Shown: one piece after another, positions 1-7,302 of the stretch | How the letters are laid out: the number at the start of each line of letters is the position of its first letter | How positions within the stretch are numbered: position 1 is the stretch's first letter | Source: SZUA-442 sp035461905 | GTDB taxonomy: Bacteria > Actinomycetota > Acidimicrobiia > Spongiisociales > UBA5794 | DNA length: 21,495 bases | Reading direction: 5' to 3' | Assembly (NCBI GenBank): GCA_035461905.1 | Contig: DATHUV010000065.1 | Coordinates: forward strand, 1 to 21,495 | Translations under genes and position numbers: made by a program | The notes under the pieces: model-generated | What the model was told of the DNA's origin: nothing | What the model saw: the letters and a program-made list of their open reading frames with translations, nothing else | Database searches by the model: none

Positions 1-404
1 CGCCGCACGATCGAACGAAGCGACGCCCCAGCCTCGGCGGTCGTCACGACCTGGCCGAGGATCGCTCGGACGAGGGCACCATGTACATCCCCCGCTGCCC
101 CCAAGCGCAGCCCCTTCGCCTCAGAGAGGAAACGCCCGGCAGGAGTTCCACGGAAGTCGACTTGTTGGCGATCGGCGAATCCGAGGAGGTCGGGAACCCG
201 CTCGATCAGGGCGATGGGTTCACGCCCCCATGCCGCAGCTGTGACACCGTCGGCAACGCGCTCGAGCGACATCGTCGAGACCCCCTCATCATCGGCGAGG
301 ACCCACCACCACCGCCCGGAGCGGTCGCGGTTTCCGACGCCAAGGGCCCGCATCGTCGCCGAGAGGTCGAAGGGCCCACCCACACGGAACCGTCGCTCGA
401 TCAT
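1..404 (-). CDS. DNA-3-methyladenine glycosylase-like protein (AlkA/HhH-GPD type), 3' end missing
   Basis: The minus strand is open from an ATG at 404 to the left edge, giving 134 codons with no stop. The N-terminus (MIERRFRVGGPFDLSATM) and a segment near residue 115 (LVRAILGQVVTTAEA) resemble the N-terminal domain and the first helices of the HhH-GPD fold in actinobacterial AlkA-like glycosylases, which remove alkylated bases in base-excision repair. The helix-hairpin-helix and the catalytic Asp would lie beyond the window and cannot be checked. The ATG is the first start in this frame, with no clear ribosome-binding site. It is divergent from the oxidoreductase gene at 481. The family call rests on partial resemblance read by eye. 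Confidence 0.7.
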   Translation of the reverse strand, partial: MIERRFRVGGPFDLSATMRALGVGNRDRSGRWWWVLADDEGVSTMSLERVADGVTAAAWGREPIALIERVPDLLGFADRQQVDFRGTPAGRFLSEAKGLRLGAAGDVHGALVRAILGQVVTTAEAGASLRSIVR

Positions 405-480
405 CGCTCGACCGTAGCAATGTCCCGGGATGTGATCGCGCTGTTTGGTTAGTGATCGCCAAGCGACCAACATCAGGTGC

Positions 481-1410
481 ATGGCCGGACTGGTGATCGT
501 GGGAGCAGGACCTATTGGCACGTGGGTGGCGCAGGGCGCCCTCGCCGACGGCGCCGTCGACCGCATCGCGGCCGTCGTCGACCCGGACACCAGGGCGAGA
601 AGCGAACTCGTCGCGGCCACCGGTGCGCCGGGGTATGCATCGACCGTCGACCTGCCACGCGCGGGGGAAGGCGACGCCGCCCTGGTCGCGTTCGCTTCCG
701 CCGCCGAGAAGGTCGCACCCGACGTGATTCGCCTCGTGTCGGCGGGCTACAACGTCGTAACGACATGCGAGGGCCTTGCGTGGGCTCCGCGCCACATCTG
801 GGACGCGATGCACACATCGGCACGTTCTGACGGTCGGACGATCATCGTGACGGGGGCGAATCCCGGATTCGTGATGGACCGTCTGCCGCTCTTGCTGGCA
901 GGCGCGACGCGCGGCATCACGAGGATCCACGTGGAGCGTCGCATGGATACCTCGACGCGGCGACCGTCGCTCGTCGCCAAGTCCGGACGCGGCCTCACGA
1001 CCGAACAGTTCGCGGAGGGCATCGCATCGGGCAGGGTCGGGCACAAAGGACTCGACTCGAGCGCACGACTGATCGCCCGCGGTCTGGAGTGGCCGTATCA
1101 CGACGTCACGGTCTCAATCGTTCCCGTGACCGAGGACGGAACGATCGTCGGCGCGAGCCACTCCGCTCGGTTGGCGGCAGGAGATCAGCGCGAAATCGTC
1201 CTGGACCTTCATATGGCGTGGGGTGTCGCCGATGAGGTCGACCGAGTGAGAATCGAAGGCAATCCGGTGATCGTGAACGAGTTTCCCGGTGGATATCCCG
1301 TCGACGAGGGCACGGCGGCGCACGTCGTGACAGCGCTTCGGCACCTGCACAGCCTGAGCCCGGGTTTCTACCGGCCGACTGACATCCCTCTCCGCTTCGG
1401 CGCGTCGTGA
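481..1410 (+). CDS. 2,4-diaminopentanoate dehydrogenase-like NAD(P)-binding oxidoreductase
   Basis: 309 aa. The protein opens with a Rossmann dinucleotide-binding loop (VIVGAGPIG, residues 5-13) followed by a dihydrodipicolinate-reductase-like fold. Landmarks of the diaminopentanoate dehydrogenase (Ord) family are seen: NPGFVMDRLPLLL near residue 132, a 'STRRPSL' segment, 'GHKGL' near residue 180, and a C-terminal segment EGNPVIVNEFPGGYPVDEGTAAH. Family members use NAD(P)H on amino or imino acid substrates. The true substrate here is unknown, because the neighbours give no ornithine-degradation context. I chose ATG 481 because the Rossmann strand begins directly after it; an upstream in-frame TTG at 445 adds 12 unconvincing residues. 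The stop overlaps the ATG of the next gene (TGATG). Confidence 0.75.
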   Translation: MAGLVIVGAGPIGTWVAQGALADGAVDRIAAVVDPDTRARSELVAATGAPGYASTVDLPRAGEGDAALVAFASAAEKVAPDVIRLVSAGYNVVTTCEGLAWAPRHIWDAMHTSARSDGRTIIVTGANPGFVMDRLPLLLAGATRGITRIHVERRMDTSTRRPSLVAKSGRGLTTEQFAEGIASGRVGHKGLDSSARLIARGLEWPYHDVTVSIVPVTEDGTIVGASHSARLAAGDQREIVLDLHMAWGVADEVDRVRIEGNPVIVNEFPGGYPVDEGTAAHVVTALRHLHSLSPGFYRPTDIPLRFGAS

Positions 1411-3701
1411 TGCCGACGATCGCGCGGTCGCGCCCAAGCGTGATCGCATGGTCCCTTCTCGCGATTGCGTTCGTGGGAGTATGCACCGTCGGTCCCGCCG
1501 CGGCCCAGGTCGTGGAGTGTGGCACCTACCGCGGCCTCGTGTGCGAAGGTCTGTTCACGGATGAGCCGGATGTCGTTGGGGACCCCGACCGCATCGCTGC
1601 GGCCATCGAGCGGGTGACCGCTGCCCACGGCAATCCCCTCGCCGTCGTCATCGCATCCTCGACCAGGGGCGAGGCACCCGAGGAGTTCGCGGCCAACCTC
1701 GCCAACGCCTGGGGAGTCGGAGATCCGCGCGAACAGAACGGCATCGTGGTCCTCGTCGCGATCGACGAGCGCCGAACCGAGGTCGTCACGCAGGAGGGCG
1801 TCGATCTGCCGGGCCGGGCCATCGCGAACAGCGGACGGAGCTTCTTCGGGGCGGGCGATTTCGAGGCCGGGGTGCTCGCGATCATCGGAGCGGTCGACCA
1901 GGTGCTCTCGGGAGATTCACTGCCGGACGCCCTCGACGGACCCGATGAAGGCTCATCGCTCCCCGCTGGTTGGATCGTCCTCGGGGTCTTCATGGTGCCG
2001 GCCGCCATCTTCGGCGTCGGTTCCGTCGTGGTCGCTCGGAGGGCCCGTGCGGCGAGCGTGATGGCCGGACGAAACCGTCGCATCGATGCCCTGCTCCTCG
2101 GGCTCGAGCCAGGAGGCGACGATCTCGCACTCGCCCGCCACCACGCCATCGGATTCACGAGCGAAGGAACCGTTGCGACCTCGGTCGCGATCCAGGCACT
2201 GTTCGACATTCGGGCGCACAGGGCAACGGCGACGGACACGGACGGGCTCACCGCCCTTGCAGCGTTGAATGCGATCACGGTGGTCGACGTGGACTCCCTG
2301 AGGGATGCCACGCGTGTGCCGATGGATCTCCGCGCGAGCGGTGAGAGACCGATCCTCGAGTCCGGCCTCGATGGGTCGGTCGCTCACGCCATGGCAATCG
2401 ACCCCCGCAATGGCGAAGCCTTCGAGGTGGCCTTCGAGGAGGTCCGAGAGGTCGTGCAGGCACTCCGCCCCCATCGCGTCGGAGCCGCGCGCCGTCGGGC
2501 AGCGGATGCCTTGATCGACGGATTGGCCACCACACCCATCGGAGCGGTCACGGTGGAACCGCTCGGGCACCTCCTCATGTCCTCTGCCCCTGTCCTCGAT
2601 CCCGGTCAGGACATTCGCGCTACGGTCGACGACGTCGCGGCCGCGAACGCACTGGCCTCGGCGAAAACCGAGCGCGTCGTCATGATCCGCTCATCCCTCG
2701 ACGATTCACCAACGAGGGACATCGCGTCGATCGCGCTGGCGGACCTCAGTGACAGTCCTGAGGAGTCCCTCGAACGGTTTTCATCGACGCTCAGCCACCT
2801 CGAACGTGTGGGCGGACCCCTCGTCGAGGACGGACTCTCCCTGCCGGCCGTGGCTGCCCTGTTGCTGATCAACAACTCGGCAGGCGCGATCGACACATTC
2901 GTCTCCGCGTACGCTGACCTTTCAGAGGTCGCGGATCCCGCAATCGCACTCGAGGCGGCCATGGCGGGACTCTCCAACGACGCCGAGCTTCGATCCGTCC
3001 GTGAGGTCGCGGATGGGCTCGGCATCCCGATCGCCGTCGCCGTGGCACTTCGTCAACGACGAGACGACGGTTCACAGGTGTATCAACGCCTCCTCGACGA
3101 GATATCGCGACACGCAGACGCCGCTGATGTGCGTGTTATCGCAGGAGTCCTGGCGGTATCGCTCGAGCCTGCGGTCGCAATGACCAGGTGGATCGAGAGT
3201 CGGACCGCCCTCGCATCCCTCGGCCTCGTGGGCTCATATGCCGACGTCGCCGCGGCCTTCGGGGCGTCGGATCCGAGGGGTCCCAGGGCGTTCGCCCTCG
3301 CCTATGCAGCGCAGCGCAGCGCACTCGAACACGCACAGCTCGGTGACCTCACCAGATACGCCCCCGAGCTTGCCCACGCCGGAACGTCGCGCCAACGCGA
3401 TTCGTGGACGGGTCGACCGCTCTCGACCTCCCCGATCGACTTCGATCCATTCACCTTCCTGTTCCTGCACTGGGCGGCCCTCGGTGGCACCGGCGGAGGT
3501 CCCGGATGGGACGGCCTGTATCGATCCGGATCGTGGAACGACGGCGGTTCGGGTTGGTGGGACGGAGGAGGAGGCTTCGGGTCGGCTGGCGGAGGATCCT
3601 GGGACGCCGGCACGTGGGGAGCATCCGGCGGCTCGATCGGTGGCTTCGGAGGGTTCTCCGGCGGGGGCGGGTTCTCCGGGAGCGGAGGGGGTGGATGGTG
3701 A
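1410..3701 (+). CDS. Secreted/membrane TPM-domain protein with Gly/Trp-rich tail
   Basis: 763 aa. A Sec signal peptide (residues 1-33, ending GPAAAQ) leads into a TPM domain (about residues 38-172). That fold is found in membrane-anchored extracytoplasmic proteins of bacteria and in the plant photosystem II repair factor TLP18.3. One transmembrane helix follows (about 188-211, WIVLGVFMVPAAIFGVG) with an RRAR positive flank, so the TPM domain should be outside and the rest inside. Residues about 215-680 are a large, mostly helical region I do not recognise. The last ~70 residues are a Gly/Ser/Trp-rich low-complexity tail ending in GGGGW, a tail type common in TPM proteins. GTG 1407 lies directly before ATG 1410; the ATG gives TGATG coupling to the upstream stop. 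It overlaps the methyltransferase gene by 7 nt. Confidence 0.8.
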   Translation: MPTIARSRPSVIAWSLLAIAFVGVCTVGPAAAQVVECGTYRGLVCEGLFTDEPDVVGDPDRIAAAIERVTAAHGNPLAVVIASSTRGEAPEEFAANLANAWGVGDPREQNGIVVLVAIDERRTEVVTQEGVDLPGRAIANSGRSFFGAGDFEAGVLAIIGAVDQVLSGDSLPDALDGPDEGSSLPAGWIVLGVFMVPAAIFGVGSVVVARRARAASVMAGRNRRIDALLLGLEPGGDDLALARHHAIGFTSEGTVATSVAIQALFDIRAHRATATDTDGLTALAALNAITVVDVDSLRDATRVPMDLRASGERPILESGLDGSVAHAMAIDPRNGEAFEVAFEEVREVVQALRPHRVGAARRRAADALIDGLATTPIGAVTVEPLGHLLMSSAPVLDPGQDIRATVDDVAAANALASAKTERVVMIRSSLDDSPTRDIASIALADLSDSPEESLERFSSTLSHLERVGGPLVEDGLSLPAVAALLLINNSAGAIDTFVSAYADLSEVADPAIALEAAMAGLSNDAELRSVREVADGLGIPIAVAVALRQRRDDGSQVYQRLLDEISRHADAADVRVIAGVLAVSLEPAVAMTRWIESRTALASLGLVGSYADVAAAFGASDPRGPRAFALAYAAQRSALEHAQLGDLTRYAPELAHAGTSRQRDSWTGRPLSTSPIDFDPFTFLFLHWAALGGTGGGPGWDGLYRSGSWNDGGSGWWDGGGGFGSAGGGSWDAGTWGASGGSIGGFGGFSGGGGFSGSGGGGW

Positions 3702-4453
3702 GCGAACCGGACATCACGAGCCTCCAGAACCCCCAGGTCAAGGCGTGGCGTCTGTTGCGAAGTCGTAGTGACCGCGACGCGACGGGGATGTTCCTCGTCG
3801 AAGGAGAGCGCGAGACGTTTGGCATGCAGTCCCGAGTGGATGTCGTGACGAGCATCGTTCGCATCGATCGGATGCCCGTCGACCTGCCGAACGTCGTCAC
3901 GGTGTCGCCGCGCGTATTCGATGCGCTCTCGGTTCGCCAGAACCCAGACGGCATCGCCGCCGTGATGAGGACGCCCCATCACGGCGTCGCGTCCCTGAAG
4001 GTCGAACGTCCTGCCCTCGTCCTCGTCGGTGATGGCATCGAGAAGCCGGGAAATGTCGGAGCCATGCTGCGAACGGCAGACGGTCTCGGTGCCGCATTCC
4101 TCGGATCGGATCTCGGCACCGATCTCGTAAATCCGAATGTCATCCGATCCGCGCAAGGCTCACTGTTCGCCTTCCCGACGGGTGCTGACAGGCGCGATCG
4201 GGTGATCTCGTGGTGCGCAAGCCACGGATCGATCGCCGTGGCGACACCCAGAGCGACGATCACGCTGTGGGAACTCGATCTCCGCCAGGACATCTCGATC
4301 GTGATCGGAAGCGAGCACCTCGGCGTCGACATGGCGTGGAGTGGATCCGGCACCGATTTCCGAATCCCGATGGTCGGATCCGCCGACTCGTTCAACGCGT
4401 CGGTGGCCGCCGCGATCGTGCTCGCAGAGGCGGTACGTCAGCGCTCGACCTGA
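3695..4453 (+). CDS. TrmH/SpoU-family RNA 2'-O-methyltransferase
   Basis: 252 aa. The fold is that of SPOUT (trefoil-knot) methyltransferases, which move a methyl group from SAM to a ribose 2'-OH of tRNA or rRNA. Motif 1 is NVGAMLRTADGLGA (residues 120-133), with the catalytic Asn/Arg pair N120 and R126. Motif 2 is GSEHLG (205-210). Motif 3 is IPMVGSADSFNASVA (224-238), including the conserved Asn. The N-terminal ~100 residues (SLQNPQVK..., LVEGERE) form the usual SpoU substrate-binding domain. ATG 3695 follows a strong purine-rich ribosome-binding site (ggaggggg) inside the glycine-rich 3' end of the TPM gene. The 3' end overlaps the convergent zinc-ribbon gene by 16 nt. The target nucleotide cannot be told from sequence. 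Confidence 0.9.
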   Translation: MVSEPDITSLQNPQVKAWRLLRSRSDRDATGMFLVEGERETFGMQSRVDVVTSIVRIDRMPVDLPNVVTVSPRVFDALSVRQNPDGIAAVMRTPHHGVASLKVERPALVLVGDGIEKPGNVGAMLRTADGLGAAFLGSDLGTDLVNPNVIRSAQGSLFAFPTGADRRDRVISWCASHGSIAVATPRATITLWELDLRQDISIVIGSEHLGVDMAWSGSGTDFRIPMVGSADSFNASVAAAIVLAEAVRQRST

Positions 4454-4644
4454 TCGACCTCGATGGCATCGGAGCGATCACACCATCGGCAGACGACACG
4501 ATCGACGAGGCGTTCGAGAATCTCCTCCTCGTCGATCGTCACCGCTCCGGAGAGGTCTGCGTGCTCGAACCTTCGCCTCCGAACAGTGTCGAACACATCG
4601 AAGCGGGTCTTGTTGCCACAGGCAGCGCACCGGTACGTCGTCAT
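4438..4644 (-). CDS. Small zinc-ribbon protein, function unknown
   Basis: 68 aa. Two CxxC knuckles (C6/C9 in YRCAACGNK and C52/C55 in VVCRWCDRS) are placed as in a zinc ribbon, with an acidic middle section (DEEEILERL). The likely role is metal binding with nucleic-acid or protein contact, but no function can be assigned. The ATG overlaps the stop of the upstream DsbA-fold gene by 4 nt (ATGA), so the two are probably translated together. The 3' end overlaps the methyltransferase gene on the other strand. Confidence 0.75.
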   Translation of the reverse strand: MTTYRCAACGNKTRFDVFDTVRRRRFEHADLSGAVTIDEEEILERLVDRVVCRWCDRSDAIEVDQVER

Positions 4645-5138
4645 GGTTTCGTCAGCCCCCAGATCCCATCGTCGTCGAGCATGCGGAGAATGGTCCCGGC
4701 TCGGTGCGCGACGTTCCCCATGGTCGCGGCTCCGTTCAGTTCGATCCTGACCACCGGACCGTGCCGATACATGGCGGGGACACCGATCACGCCAAGTTCG
4801 CTCGCCTCCGAACGGAGTGCTTCAAGTCGATCGTGCGACGCGTCCACGACCGCGTCGATTCCCGCGGCGGCCAGTGCCGCCGTCACCGTCGTACTGCTCG
4901 ACGGATCCTCATGGTCGGCATGGACGAGCCCGAACGCCGCGTGGAGGAACCGGCCGCGTTCGTGGGGCGAGGCGAGGCTGAGGAAGGTCGCTCCGATTGC
5001 CTCCTCGCCTGCACGCGGCAACGGCTTCCACTCGAGCGCCACCTCGTTGCCAGCTGCTGCCAGGGCGCGAACGAAGCGATAGAACTGCCACACGGCAGGC
5101 TCGGAGAAGTCGAACCAGACCTGACCGTCGAATCGCAT
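4641..5138 (-). CDS. DsbA/FrnE-fold thioredoxin-like protein lacking the CxxC
   Basis: 165 aa. It begins with VWFDFSEPAVWQFYRF, matching the start of DsbA/FrnE proteins (FDF-x-CPWC-Y), but the cysteine positions are replaced (SEPAVW). A helical insert follows, then a cis-proline-like loop (GVIGVPAMYRHG, about residue 117) and strand/helix elements typical of the fold's C-terminal half. There is no cysteine pair, so it is unlikely to be a dithiol oxidoreductase. It could be an isomerase-like, glutathione-S-transferase-like or binding member of the fold. There is no signal peptide, so it should be cytosolic. It forms a two-gene unit with the zinc-ribbon gene. The ATG at 5138 is preceded by 'gtatgcg' and has no clear ribosome-binding site. 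Confidence 0.7.
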   Translation of the reverse strand: MRFDGQVWFDFSEPAVWQFYRFVRALAAAGNEVALEWKPLPRAGEEAIGATFLSLASPHERGRFLHAAFGLVHADHEDPSSSTTVTAALAAAGIDAVVDASHDRLEALRSEASELGVIGVPAMYRHGPVVRIELNGAATMGNVAHRAGTILRMLDDDGIWGLTKP

Positions 5139-5186
5139 ACCGGAAATGTAGGCCCCTCACCGGTCGACATCGTCCCGGTCATTGCA

Positions 5187-5202
5187 TCGAACATGTGTTC
5201 GG
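5187..5202 (+). promoter_or_regulatory. LexA box (SOS operator) of actinobacterial type
   Basis: The 16-mer TCGAACATGTGTTCGG matches the mycobacterial/Gram-positive SOS consensus TCGAAC-N4-GTTCGA at 11 of 12 defined positions and is a near-perfect inverted repeat. It ends 13 nt before the ATG of the DnaQ/UvrC-like nuclease gene, where a repressor would block transcription. The divergent DsbA-fold gene starts about 50 nt away on the other side and could also be affected. Confidence 0.75.
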
Positions 5203-5215
5203 TTACGATGGAGCC

Positions 5216-6862
5216 ATGACGCTGCTGGGCCAGAGATCGTTCTCCGACATGGGCGTGTCCCTCGCAGATGTGCCGTTCTGCGTTCTCGACCTCGAGACGA
5301 CGGGAGTCGCACCAGACACATGCGCCATCACCGAGATCGGAGCTATCCGCTACGAAGGAGGCATCGAGACCGGCCGATTCCATACGCTCGTGAACCCACG
5401 GTCCCCGATACCGCCGACGGTGACGGTGATCACGGGGATCACGCAAGCGATGGTGATCGCCGCCCCGACGATCGAGGAAGTCCTCCCCTCATTCCTCGAG
5501 TTCCTCTCGGATGCGGTCGTGGTCGGGCACAACGTCCGATTCGACGTCAGCTTCCTGAACGCGGCTTCGCTCAGGCTCGGATACGGAAGGCTCCCGAATC
5601 GATCGGCGGACACCTTGCGGCTCGCAAGACGGCTCCTCGGGTCCGAGGTCAGGAGCCTGCGCCTGTCGAGCCTCGCCGCCCACCTCGGCTCGCCCATATC
5701 ACCGAACCACCGCGCCTTCGACGATGCGCAGGCCACGGCGCACGTGTTCTGGGCGCTCCTCGAGCGAGCCGGCTCGATCGGTGTGACCCATCTCGACGAC
5801 CTCCTTGCACTCCCGACGATCAAGGGTGCGAGAGCGATCGGGAAGCTCTCCCTCACAGAGCACCTGCCACGTCGTCCCGGCGTGTACATCTTCCGCGATC
5901 GCACTGGTGCCGCCATCTACGTCGGCAAGGCGACGAACCTGAGGGCGCGGGTGCGGTCATACTTCGCTGGCGACCAGCGCCGCAGGGTCGACGCGATGTT
6001 GCGGGACCTGCATCGGATCGACCACCTCACCACCGCGACCGAGATCGAGGCGGCTGTCATCGAGCTCCGCCTGATCGCATCGGAGGCGCCACGCTACAAC
6101 AGGCGATCCAAGGACCCACGTTCACTCCACTGGGTGACGCTCACGCGTGAGCGTCACCCGCGCCTTGCCATCACACGGTCGCCGTCGCGCGGAATTGCCT
6201 ATCTCGGGCCACTACGCACCAGACGCCAGGCCGAGTCGGTCATCCACACGCTGTGGGATGCATCGATGATCAGGCGCTGCACCCGGGCGGGTGCCGGTTG
6301 CCAGTACGCCCAACTTGGTGTTGCGATGTGTCCCCACGACGACGCGACGACGGATACGCAGTACGCAGTCGTCGTCGACGAGCTGTGCGCTGGCCTCACA
6401 CACCCGGCAACACTGCTCGACGCCGTTCGACGCAGGCTCGTCGCGCTCGTCGAGCACGGTCGATTCGAGGAGGCTGCCCGTTGCAGGGACGGGTGGGGCA
6501 CACTGGCAAGGACCCTCGAGCGATCGCGCATCCAACAGGCGCTCATCGACGCCGGAACGATCGTGGCAAAGGCTGGCACCGCGACGATCCACATCGAGCA
6601 GGGTCGCCTGGTCCCGGCCCAGATGTCCGAGAGCACGGCCTCCTGGGTCACGTCGCCGGAGGACGGGTGCCTGTGGGACGGGGACGCTGGTTCAATCATC
6701 GTCAGAGGGGACGAGGCCGTCCTCCTGTGGAAGTGGCTCATGGCATCCGGGACGGAGCTCGTCTCCGTCACCGGGAGCCTCGCCACCCCGGTTCATCCCA
6801 TACCGCTACTCGACCGGCTCGAAAGCGCCGTGTCTCCAAGCTTCGTTGCGGTGAGCGTTTGA
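5216..6862 (+). CDS. DEDDh exonuclease (DnaQ-like) fused to UvrC-type GIY-YIG nuclease
   Basis: 548 aa. The N-terminal half is a DnaQ-type 3'-5' exonuclease: D25/E27 (DLETTG), D110 (GHNVRFD), and H165/D170 (HRAFDD), the full DEDDh set. The middle is a GIY-YIG nuclease like the UvrC N-terminus or Cho: GVY from 222, YVGKATNLRARV from 235 (Y235, R243), and candidate catalytic E283 (IELRLI). A UVR-like motif (HGRFEEAARCRD, about 414-425) could contact UvrB. The C-terminal ~100 residues are unassigned, and the UvrC EndoV/HhH half is absent. Similar fusions are known in Actinobacteria, for example mycobacteria. The likely role is DNA damage processing, supported by the LexA box just upstream. ATG 5216 was chosen because the extra upstream open frame crosses the LexA box; ATG 5249 is an alternative. 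Confidence 0.88.
   Translation: MTLLGQRSFSDMGVSLADVPFCVLDLETTGVAPDTCAITEIGAIRYEGGIETGRFHTLVNPRSPIPPTVTVITGITQAMVIAAPTIEEVLPSFLEFLSDAVVVGHNVRFDVSFLNAASLRLGYGRLPNRSADTLRLARRLLGSEVRSLRLSSLAAHLGSPISPNHRAFDDAQATAHVFWALLERAGSIGVTHLDDLLALPTIKGARAIGKLSLTEHLPRRPGVYIFRDRTGAAIYVGKATNLRARVRSYFAGDQRRRVDAMLRDLHRIDHLTTATEIEAAVIELRLIASEAPRYNRRSKDPRSLHWVTLTRERHPRLAITRSPSRGIAYLGPLRTRRQAESVIHTLWDASMIRRCTRAGAGCQYAQLGVAMCPHDDATTDTQYAVVVDELCAGLTHPATLLDAVRRRLVALVEHGRFEEAARCRDGWGTLARTLERSRIQQALIDAGTIVAKAGTATIHIEQGRLVPAQMSESTASWVTSPEDGCLWDGDAGSIIVRGDEAVLLWKWLMASGTELVSVTGSLATPVHPIPLLDRLESAVSPSFVAVSV
6132..6159. repeat. Perfect 28-bp palindrome inside a coding region
   Basis: The left half GGGTGACGCTCACG is followed directly by its exact reverse complement, with no spacer and no mismatch. 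It lies within the nuclease gene, over the codons for a segment (WVTLTRERHP) that is conserved in UvrC-like proteins. Part of the symmetry may therefore be forced by the protein. Confidence 0.9.
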
Positions 6863-6872
6863 CCCACTCCGT

Positions 6873-6894
6873 GGCCGTCCGGCTCACCGGCCGC
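6873..6894. terminator. Possible hairpin between convergent genes
   Basis: A CCGG-ctca-CCGG core with partly paired flanks (GG.CG on the left, CG.CC on the right) sits in the 38-nt gap between the nuclease gene and the convergent CsaA-like gene. It has no U-tract, so this is a weak candidate for a terminator serving both directions. Confidence 0.3.
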
Positions 6895-6900
6895 CGCAAT

Positions 6901-7236
6901 CTAGGCGATGGATGTGCCGTCCGCGACATCGATGTCGGGCCGGAGAACGACCACGCCGTCAGGGTCCAGGGCACCGAGGACGAGCACATCGGATCGGAAT
7001 CCACCGACGCGCATCGGCTCGAAGCCGGACACGACGACAACCTTCGTGCCGATGAGCGCCTCCGAGGTGTACCTCTCGGTGATCTTCGCCGATGACTGTA
7101 CGACGCCGCGATCCGGTCCCAAGTCGATCCACAGGCACAACGCAGGTTCCCTCGATCCGGTGTTCGGCTGGGCCCGTGTCACGGTTCCGATCCGTAGGTC
7201 GAGCTTCTCCAGATCGCTCATCGATGCATCCGACAT
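6901..7236 (-). CDS. CsaA/TRBP111-like tRNA-binding domain protein
   Basis: 111 aa, the usual length of free-standing CsaA proteins. An OB-fold tRNA-binding domain fills the protein: LDLRIGTVTRAQ (12-23), LWIDLGPDRGVVQSSAKITERY (35-56) and EALIGTKVVVV (59-69). GFRSDVLVLG (79-88) is close to the CsaA/MetRS-C signature, which has 'QSSA' and 'GFKSEVLVLG' at the same places. In CsaA the loop after the VVVV strand usually reads NFPPR; here it is SGFEPMR. CsaA homologues bind tRNA and have been linked to chaperone-like export functions. ATG 7236 is used; an inner ATG at 7221 (MSDLEKL) is an equally reasonable start. It is divergent from the AAA ATPase gene, with 66 nt between. Confidence 0.88.
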   Translation of the reverse strand: MSDASMSDLEKLDLRIGTVTRAQPNTGSREPALCLWIDLGPDRGVVQSSAKITERYTSEALIGTKVVVVSGFEPMRVGGFRSDVLVLGALDPDGVVVLRPDIDVADGTSIA

Positions 7237-7302
7237 GCCCACACGGTAGCGATCGAGCCGCTCCGTATTGCGCAGCGCGCGCATGCCCGGCAGACTCGGT
7301 CC

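Noticed and set aside
393..411. TCGCTCGA repeated at 11-bp spacing in the divergent region at 404-481
   Set aside because: It overlaps the first codons of the glycosylase-like gene, and short TCG-rich repeats are frequent in this composition; no supporting promoter signal was found.
4641..5138. DsbA-fold protein as another selenoprotein
   Set aside because: The active-site position is occupied by sense codons (E-P-A-V-W), with no UGA and no second cysteine.
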